The notes beneath the pieces are model-generated. The model did no database searches and was not told the origin of the DNA. It was given only the letters and a program-made list of their open reading frames with translations. Made by a program: the position numbers and the translations under genes. This document shows positions 5,992 through 9,694 of a stretch of 9,694 bases of DNA, piece after piece (positions within the stretch are counted from its first letter, which is position 1; every line of letters starts with the position of its first letter). Source of the DNA: Chloroflexota bacterium (GTDB taxonomy: Bacteria > Chloroflexota > Limnocylindria > QHBO01); assembly GCA_005879775.1 (NCBI GenBank), contig VBJX01000038.1, positions 1-9,694 of the forward strand, in the 5' to 3' direction.

Positions 5992-8007
5992 CTACGGTTC
6001 GGTCTCCTCGCTCGGAGGATCGGTCGGAGCATCCGTCGGAGGTTCGGGCCTGTCCGCCGCCGGCGCGCGCCGCCTGCGTCGAATCCGGGCAGCGCTGAAG
6101 GCGCCCACCCCGATCACCACTACGCCAACACCCCCGAAGGCGGCGCGCACCTGTCCGGCCGATTCCGCCCCGTCGCGAATCGAGACCGCTTCGTCGGTTG
6201 CGACCTGGCCCGCGTCGAGCTTGCCCGCCTCGAAGTCGCCACGGGCTGCGTCGAGATCGTGCTGCGGGTCCGCGCCGAGGAGGCCGATCAGCTCGAACGG
6301 GTTCTCCGGCTGTCCGAGGCGCGTATCGGCTGCCTTGAGGGCGGCGAGCAGCGCGAGCTCCTGATCGGCCTCCATCTTCGCGGCATCGAGGCCGTCGGCA
6401 CCCTCGAAGGCTGCCTTCAGGTTCGACGGAGGCGTCAGGTCCAGCGCCGTCGCGCTCGCCGCGATCCGGTCGCGTTCATCGAGCACCGCGCTCGCCGCAT
6501 CGAGATCGGCGGTCGCAGCGTCGAACCGCCAGGCGCCCATCTCGAGGCGAAGGCTGGAGGGCAGATTCCACGCTCCGGCATCGGCTTCGACCGAGTCGTA
6601 CTTCGTTCGAGCGTCGGCGCGTTCGCCGATAAGCGGGGCTTGGGACTGGTTGACGACCCAGGCGGCCCAGAGGTCGTCGTAGTTGGCCCCGGTGCGCTCC
6701 TCGAGCAGGTCGAGCAGCTCCTGCCACGCCAGGAAAGCGATCGGGCGCCCGGCCTCGGCCCTGCCGGCGGGATTGGCCGGCTGATACGCCATCTCTCCGT
6801 TATGCACGGCGTTCCACACGGAGCGCAGGCCGGCCAGATCGGTGCGGGCGAAGATGAGGGTCGCGAGGTGGTAGCTGGCGGCATAGGCGTAGCTCTCCGT
6901 GCTCGCATCCACGGTCCCCAGGGCGCCCCAGTCGTTGAGCGGGATCTTGCTGGCCAGCAGGTCGTTGGTGAGGTCGTAGGCCTGGCCGCTGGCGCCAAGG
7001 GCGGTCGTCGCCTGCACGCCGTAGAACTCCGCCCAGGCCTCGAGGACCCATCGGTCACGGAAGAGGTTGCCGTTGAACCAGATGTGCGCCGCCTCGTGGA
7101 GTGCGACCACGCCATCGGCGTCGTATCGGACCTGGATGGTCTGGTTGGTGTCGTTGTACATGCCCGCGTACTCGCCGAGCCGGCTGATCGCCGCCTCCTC
7201 GACCTGCAGGTCGCCGGCCACCGGCCAGTCCAGGCCGATCTGGTCCGCGAGCGTCGGCAGCCCATTTGTCATCAGCTCCTTCAGTCGGGCCGCCCAGTCC
7301 GGATCGTCGTCCCAGGCGCGCACGTCAACCGTGGCGGAGGCGCCCCTGACCGGCACGCTGAACTCGGTCGTGACAAAGGCGCCGGGTCGATCCGCCGAGA
7401 GATAGGCAAAGAAAGCGGTGGGATCGGGAATGGTGTTCGCCGACAGGACGACCTCGCCGCCGCTCCCCGCGGTGATCGCCATCTGGTCGCCCTGGATGCT
7501 GGGCGTGAACCCAGTCGGCAGGACGACCTGTACGGAGCTGCCCGGCTCACCGGCGCTGCCGAAGGCCCACACCGGGAAGGCCACGATGCTCTTGCCGATC
7601 CGCAGGTTTCGGTTGGGGAGGCCGCCCGGGTCGGGCAGGTCGAAGGTGACCTGGAAGGGGTACGTCTGCCGATAGAAGACGCGCCTGGCGAAGGTCACCT
7701 TGATCTCGGTGTAGTCCGCGGTGGCGTTGAGGATCGTCACCCCCAGCCCCGTCGAGCCCGAACCGGCGGAGAGGCGGGCGATACCCGGCTGCACGTCGAA
7801 GACTGCCGCTGGGTAGTAGTAGATCGTGCTGCCGCTGTTCGGCGTGTAGGAGGTCGCCCTGGCGTCCATCGTGACCTGGACGCGAGCCTCATCCGGGAGC
7901 GCGACGTATCGGGCCTGGGAGATGATCACCAGGCCGCGGTCTGCGCCCAGCGTGCGGTGGGCGGCGGGGAGCGCCGTGGCCGCCATGCGGGGCAGGCCGT
8001 GGCGCAT
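5992..8007 (-). CDS. Membrane-anchored gluzincin-type zinc metallopeptidase (M1/peptidase_MA-like)
   Basis: This is a predicted zinc peptidase of 671 residues. The zinc site is HEAAH (residues 304-308) with a glutamate exactly 19 residues after the second His (Glu327, in EAWAEFYG). That is the HEXXH-X18-E arrangement of gluzincins. The flank HIWFNGNLF resembles the M1 HQWFGNL block, and the Tyr-rich ESYAYAASYH (371-380) may supply the catalytic tyrosine. Residues about 23-230 look like a beta-rich N-terminal domain. Residues about 500-615 are Ala/Asp-rich and helical. A single membrane segment at about 622-640 is followed by RIRRRRR and a Pro/Asp-rich tail, implying catalytic domain outside and tail inside. 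Yet the N-terminus shows no convincing signal peptide. The start at 8007 is chosen because TATCCT lies 9 nt upstream and longer starts run through the trx terminator and trx gene. ATG 7986 is an alternative. The substrate is unknown, and no close named family is recognised. Confidence 0.85.
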   Translation of the reverse strand: MRHGLPRMAATALPAAHRTLGADRGLVIISQARYVALPDEARVQVTMDARATSYTPNSGSTIYYYPAAVFDVQPGIARLSAGSGSTGLGVTILNATADYTEIKVTFARRVFYRQTYPFQVTFDLPDPGGLPNRNLRIGKSIVAFPVWAFGSAGEPGSSVQVVLPTGFTPSIQGDQMAITAGSGGEVVLSANTIPDPTAFFAYLSADRPGAFVTTEFSVPVRGASATVDVRAWDDDPDWAARLKELMTNGLPTLADQIGLDWPVAGDLQVEEAAISRLGEYAGMYNDTNQTIQVRYDADGVVALHEAAHIWFNGNLFRDRWVLEAWAEFYGVQATTALGASGQAYDLTNDLLASKIPLNDWGALGTVDASTESYAYAASYHLATLIFARTDLAGLRSVWNAVHNGEMAYQPANPAGRAEAGRPIAFLAWQELLDLLEERTGANYDDLWAAWVVNQSQAPLIGERADARTKYDSVEADAGAWNLPSSLRLEMGAWRFDAATADLDAASAVLDERDRIAASATALDLTPPSNLKAAFEGADGLDAAKMEADQELALLAALKAADTRLGQPENPFELIGLLGADPQHDLDAARGDFEAGKLDAGQVATDEAVSIRDGAESAGQVRAAFGGVGVVVIGVGAFSAARIRRRRRAPAADRPEPPTDAPTDPPSEETEP

Positions 8008-8016
8008 CAGGTCTGC

Positions 8017-8022
8017 AGGATA
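8017..8022 (-). promoter_or_regulatory. -10-like hexamer TATCCT before the metallopeptidase gene
   Basis: On the minus strand TATCCT ends 9 nt before the ATG at 8007 and lies just beyond the U-rich end of the trx terminator. A new transcript would therefore begin as soon as the previous one ends. No clear -35 box is visible. Confidence 0.45.
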
Positions 8023-8028
8023 GAAGCC

Positions 8029-8067
8029 AAAAGCAAGAGCGCGCCCCGCACGTCGCGGAGCGCGCTC
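8029..8067 (-). terminator. Intrinsic terminator of the arsR-trx unit
   Basis: On the minus strand, 20 nt after the trx stop, GAGCGCGC-T-CCGC pairs with GCGG-G-GCGCGCTC around a 5-nt loop (8050-8054). The arms are 8055-8067 and 8037-8049. The one non-Watson-Crick position is a U-G wobble in minus-strand RNA but an A-C mismatch in plus-strand RNA, so the structure suits minus-strand transcription. It is followed by TTGCTTTT (8036-8029). This is the clearest rho-independent terminator in the window. Confidence 0.8.
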
Positions 8068-8087
8068 ACTGGACCGATTCGGGCAGC

Positions 8088-8426
8088 TCAGGCGGTCTTG
8101 ACGAATGACTCCAGGGCGAAGGCGTCCTCGAGCTGCTCGGCAGGGCGGAAGCCGACCGCCGCGCGAGGCGCCTCGCCGGGGGCGAAGAACGCGACGGTGG
8201 GGATGCTCATCACCCCGTAGTGCATCGCCGTATGCGGGTTGGCATCGACGTCCAGTTTGACGACTTCGACGGAGCCGGCGTACTTCTCGGCGAGCTTCTC
8301 GATCTCGGGGGCGACCAGCCGACATGGACCGCACCAGGCAGCCCAGAAGTCGACGATCACGGGCTTCTCATTCTTCAGGACGAGATCGTCCCAGTTGGCG
8401 TCGGTCGCCTCTTGAATGTTGGACAT
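8088..8426 (-). CDS. trxA: Thioredoxin
   Basis: This is a cytoplasmic thiol-disulfide reductase of 112 residues. The active site WCGPC is at residues 31-35, the buried aspartate at 26 (VDFWAAW context), and the cis-proline loop SIPT has Pro76. A C-terminal glycine (VGF, Gly92) follows. All are standard for thioredoxin, which passes electrons from thioredoxin reductase to target disulfides. The length matches the roughly 105-110-residue family. The ATG at 8426 is favoured because it aligns with the usual N-terminus. An in-frame ATG at 8450 would add eight polar residues and cannot be excluded, since neither has a well-spaced Shine-Dalgarno sequence (AAAGGA lies 14 nt before 8426). The gene follows the ArsR-family gene by 57 bp on the same strand and ends in an intrinsic terminator, so the two probably form one unit. 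That context suggests a redox-responsive thioredoxin rather than the sole housekeeping copy. Confidence 0.95.
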   Translation of the reverse strand: MSNIQEATDANWDDLVLKNEKPVIVDFWAAWCGPCRLVAPEIEKLAEKYAGSVEVVKLDVDANPHTAMHYGVMSIPTVAFFAPGEAPRAAVGFRPAEQLEDAFALESFVKTA

Positions 8427-8428
8427 TG

Positions 8429-8438
8429 GATTCGAATC
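8429..8438 (-). promoter_or_regulatory. 10-bp palindrome GATTCGAATC before trx
   Basis: This perfect palindrome sits two nt before the preferred trx ATG and would lie inside the coding region if the ATG at 8450 is used. It could be a binding site or a chance event. It does not resemble the dyad in front of arsR. Confidence 0.2.
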
Positions 8439-8483
8439 GGTCCTTTCCATGTGCTGGGTTGCGGGTGTGTCGGGTCGCGCCGA

Positions 8484-8777
8484 CTAGCGCGCGACCTGCT
8501 GGAGGATGCGATAGACCTCGAGGACCTGCGGGTCCGCGAGCCGATAGAAGACGGTGCTCCCCTCACGGCGGGATGTGACGATCCCCGCGGCGCGCAGGAC
8601 GGCCAGGTGCTGGCTCATGTTGGGCACCTGGCAGCCGACGTCACGGGAGAGGTCGCTGACCGATCGCTCGCCGTCAGCCAGCCGCTCGACGACGCACAGC
8701 CGCTTCGCGTCCGAGAGGGCGCGGGCGACCGTGGCCGCGCGATCGCGGACGAGGTCGGCAGTGAGCGTGCTTTCCAT
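8484..8777 (-). CDS. ArsR/SmtB-family transcriptional regulator
   Basis: This is a winged-helix DNA-binding repressor of 97 residues, a size typical of the family, which acts as a dimer and is released by metals or by thiol/persulfide chemistry. The helix-turn-helix covers about residues 39-66 (SVSDLSRDV, then QVPNMSQHLAVLRAAGIV). The wing is SRREGSTVFYRL at about 69-80. The ELCVCD metal motif of classical ArsR is absent. Only two cysteines are present, Cys28 (before the HTH) and Cys49 (in it). This does not match a metal site that I recognise and could serve as a thiol switch. The ATG at 8777 is preferred (AGAGA nine nt upstream); ATG 8786 would add three residues. An 18-bp dyad lies just upstream (8797-8814), as expected for autoregulation. 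It is followed by trx in the same direction, so thioredoxin is its likely target. Confidence 0.93.
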   Translation of the reverse strand: MESTLTADLVRDRAATVARALSDAKRLCVVERLADGERSVSDLSRDVGCQVPNMSQHLAVLRAAGIVTSRREGSTVFYRLADPQVLEVYRILQQVAR

Positions 8778-8796
8778 CGGCGTCATTCTCTCATTG

Positions 8797-8814
8797 CTTG
8801 CGCAATTACGCAAG
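8797..8814. promoter_or_regulatory. Dyad CTTGCG-N6-CGCAAG, likely ArsR operator
   Basis: CTTGCG (8797-8802) and CGCAAG (8809-8814) form a perfect inverted repeat around the AT-rich spacer CAATTA. It lies 10-19 bp upstream of the arsR start and in the divergent spacer shared with the zinc-ribbon gene. Symmetry, length and position fit a dimeric winged-helix repressor site overlapping the promoter. The dyad itself is seen directly; the link to this ArsR is inference. Confidence 0.7.
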
Positions 8815-8844
8815 TAAATCGCAGTGGCGCCCAGTCTCCGACAT

Positions 8845-8865
8845 CGCGACACGCGAGGTGTCGCG
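8845..8865 (+). promoter_or_regulatory. Inverted repeat CGCGACAC-N5-GTGTCGCG upstream of the zinc-ribbon gene
   Basis: This is a perfect 8-bp inverted repeat with a 5-nt spacer, located between the ArsR dyad and the ribosome binding site of the zinc-ribbon gene. It may be a 5'-leader hairpin or a second protein binding site. Its half-sites differ from those of the dyad at 8797-8814. There is no T run, so a terminator is unlikely. Confidence 0.5.
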
Positions 8866-8874
8866 CAGCCGACC

Positions 8875-8879
8875 GAGGA
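8875..8879 (+). promoter_or_regulatory. Ribosome binding site GAGGA of the zinc-ribbon gene
   Basis: GAGGA ends 7 nt before the ATG at 8887, the best Shine-Dalgarno sequence and spacing in the window. It fixes the start here rather than at upstream in-frame codons. Confidence 0.65.
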
Positions 8880-8886
8880 TCGGGCC

Positions 8887-9048
8887 ATGACTATTCAGCT
8901 CGATTGCCCCTGGTGCCTGGACGAAGTGACCTTCACGGTCGACGAAACGGACGACGAGATGGTGTGCACCGCGTGCAACACCCGGATGGCGTTCGCGCCC
9001 GACCCGGTGACCACCTTCGGTCTGCTGTACGAGGCGGCCGCCGCCTAG
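8887..9048 (+). CDS. Small zinc-ribbon protein (53 aa)
   Basis: This is a 53-residue soluble protein with two CXXC knuckles, CPWC (Cys7, Cys10) and CTAC (Cys27, Cys30), 16 residues apart. The acidic stretch DETDDE lies between them. That is the standard four-cysteine zinc-ribbon spacing. The remainder, FAPDPVTTFGLLYEAAAA, is a short hydrophobic or helical tail. No specific family is recognised. Such mini-ribbons may bind nucleic acid or protein partners, or act as zinc or redox sensors. The start is set by the GAGGA site 7 nt upstream. The gene diverges from arsR, sharing a spacer that holds the dyad and a second inverted repeat, so joint control with arsR-trx is plausible. It converges on the cyclophilin gene with only 15 bp between stops. 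Codon use and the CXXC pattern make it a real gene despite its size. Confidence 0.82.
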   Translation: MTIQLDCPWCLDEVTFTVDETDDEMVCTACNTRMAFAPDPVTTFGLLYEAAAA

Positions 9049-9063
9049 CCTCCCGCGTCCGGC

Positions 9064-9570
9064 TCAGCTCTCGTCGATCTCGATCGAGTCGATCCGGTCG
9101 CCCGGAGCGCGGTCACTCCCGGGGTCACGCTCGCGAATCTGGCGCACGACCTCCATCCCGGAGGAGACGCGGCCAAAGACGCTGTGCTTGCCGTCCAGGT
9201 GTGGCGTCGCGGCAAGGGTGATGAAGAACTGCGATCCGTTGGTGCGCGGCCCGGCGTTGGCCATCGAGAGCACGCCGGCGCCGTCGTGGTGGCGTTTCGC
9301 CGAGAACTCGTCTCCGAACGTGTAGCCCGGGCCACCGCTGCCGGTCCCGGTCGGATCGCCGCCCTGGGCCATGAAGCCGGGGATCACCCGGTGGAAGGTC
9401 GTGCCGTCGTAGTAGCCGCTGCGGGCGAGGTTGATGAAGTTCTCGACGGTGAGGGGCGCATCGGCGGCGAAGAGCTCACACGAGAACTCGCCGCGCTCGG
9501 TCTTGAAACGCGCGCTGTAGGACTTGCTCAGGTCAAGGGTGCCGGTGGGGGGAGTTGGTCGATCAGCCAT
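9064..9570 (-). CDS. Cyclophilin-type peptidyl-prolyl cis-trans isomerase
   Basis: This enzyme speeds cis-trans isomerisation of X-Pro bonds during protein folding. The 168 residues form one cyclophilin domain. FHRVIPGFMAQGGDPTGTG (59-77) contains the catalytic Arg61 and Gln69. MANAGPRTNGSQFFIT (103-118) and HLDGKHSVFGRV (124-135) complete the active site. The position equivalent to human CypA Trp121 is His124, as in many bacterial cyclophilins, which usually weakens cyclosporin binding. There is no signal peptide or membrane segment, so it is probably cytoplasmic. The N-terminal 16 residues (MADRPTPPTGTLDLSK) are a short polar extension. The ATG at 9570 has TAGCAT 6 nt upstream and no Shine-Dalgarno sequence, suggesting a leaderless mRNA. 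It lies 27 bp after an AMIN-like gene on the same strand. Confidence 0.95.
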   Translation of the reverse strand: MADRPTPPTGTLDLSKSYSARFKTERGEFSCELFAADAPLTVENFINLARSGYYDGTTFHRVIPGFMAQGGDPTGTGSGGPGYTFGDEFSAKRHHDGAGVLSMANAGPRTNGSQFFITLAATPHLDGKHSVFGRVSSGMEVVRQIRERDPGSDRAPGDRIDSIEIDES

Positions 9571-9576
9571 GAGCCG

Positions 9577-9582
9577 ATGCTA
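9577..9582 (-). promoter_or_regulatory. -10-like hexamer TAGCAT before the cyclophilin gene
   Basis: On the minus strand TAGCAT ends exactly 6 nt before the ATG at 9570, the same spacing as at the DUF427 gene. This places the expected transcription start on the start codon. It lies in the 27-bp gap after the AMIN-like gene. Confidence 0.45.
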
Positions 9583-9597
9583 CCCGACCCGCAGACG

Positions 9598-9694
9598 TCA
9601 GTGCTGGATGTCGATCACCAGACGATCTGGATCGGTCAGGGTCAGGACCCGAACGCAGGAGGTGTCGGTCAGACCCACATACCAGGTTGAGACA
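9598..9694 (-). CDS. C-terminal end of an AMIN-like domain protein (truncated by window edge)
   Basis: The minus strand is open from the window end to a TGA at 9598-9600 and encodes 31 residues, including TWYVGLT and RVLTLTDPDRLVIDIQH. The pattern [RV]..L..P.RLV[IV]DI.H at a C-terminus is characteristic of AMIN-like domains in exported bacterial proteins or lipoproteins, where it forms the last beta strands. AMIN domains are thought to target proteins to the cell wall or envelope. The N-terminal part, and so any signal peptide or partner domain, is outside the window. It precedes the cyclophilin gene by 27 bp on the same strand. The frame is well supported by the motif, but the fragment is too short for certainty. 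Confidence 0.6.
   Translation of the reverse strand, partial: VSTWYVGLTDTSCVRVLTLTDPDRLVIDIQH

Noticed and set aside
4649..8007. Peptidase, MFS transporter and proS as one functional operon
   Set aside because: Gaps are short (29 and 41 bp), but each gene has its own -10-like element and there is no functional link among the three.
5779..8220. Open frame of 813 codons on the plus strand antisense to the metallopeptidase and MFS genes
   Set aside because: It has low-complexity Arg/Ala/Gly composition with no domain. It mirrors the high-GC third-position bias of the real minus-strand genes.
8008..8334. N-terminal extension of the metallopeptidase frame to a start at 8334
   Set aside because: It overlaps the whole second half of trx and reads through the trx terminator. 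The extra 109 residues are Arg-rich and featureless.
1..9694. CRISPR array, tRNA/rRNA genes, insertion sequence, prophage or toxin-antitoxin pair
   Set aside because: Reading both strands showed no spaced direct repeats, cloverleaf-like segments, transposase motifs or terminal repeats. The arsR/zinc-ribbon pair is divergent and lacks toxin features.

Overview
The window is a gene-dense, very GC-rich bacterial chromosome segment. It has ten genes or gene fragments of ordinary size with short spacers, no stretch over 300 bases without a gene, and no tRNA, rRNA, CRISPR array, insertion sequence or phage gene that I can see. The gene set is a TrpB2-type tryptophan synthase beta chain, an F420-dependent luciferase-like oxidoreductase, a bacterial ProRS with an editing insertion, META and AMIN-like lipoprotein-type domains, and a gluzincin with a C-terminal membrane anchor. 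Together with the high GC and frequent leaderless-looking starts, this suggests an uncultured Chloroflexota-like lineage (Limnocylindria type) or, less likely, a deep actinobacterial relative. That placement is inference.

Layout. Positions 1-825 (+) hold the C-terminal part of trpB2, followed by a G-rich stretch and a strong hairpin. A DUF427 gene (924-1208, +) converges on a two-META-domain lipoprotein gene (about 1192/1221-1980, -) whose last codons are frameshifted. That lipoprotein gene diverges, across 57 bp, from the F420-type oxidoreductase (2038-2910, +). The oxidoreductase runs tail to tail into proS (2907-4607, -) and shares a CTAG stop with it. Upstream of proS on the minus strand lie an MFS transporter (4649-5962) and a large HEXXH-X18-E metallopeptidase (5992-8007). 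Next come a thioredoxin (8088-8426) with an intrinsic terminator and an ArsR-family regulator (8484-8777). A 53-residue zinc-ribbon gene (8887-9048, +) diverges from arsR. A cyclophilin (9064-9570, -) and the end of an AMIN-like domain gene (9598-9694, -) close the window.

Functionally this is mostly housekeeping: amino acid biosynthesis, tRNA charging, protein folding and redox. The one compact regulated module is arsR-trx with the divergent zinc-ribbon gene, which share a 100-bp intergenic region containing an 18-bp dyad and a second inverted repeat. The most general observation is that six start codons are preceded within 6-10 nt by a TANNNT hexamer, usually with no Shine-Dalgarno sequence. 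This points to leaderless or very short-leader transcripts. I see no convincing novel multi-gene system. The best leads are the redox regulatory module, the leaderless promoters, and a predicted surface gluzincin with no normal signal peptide.
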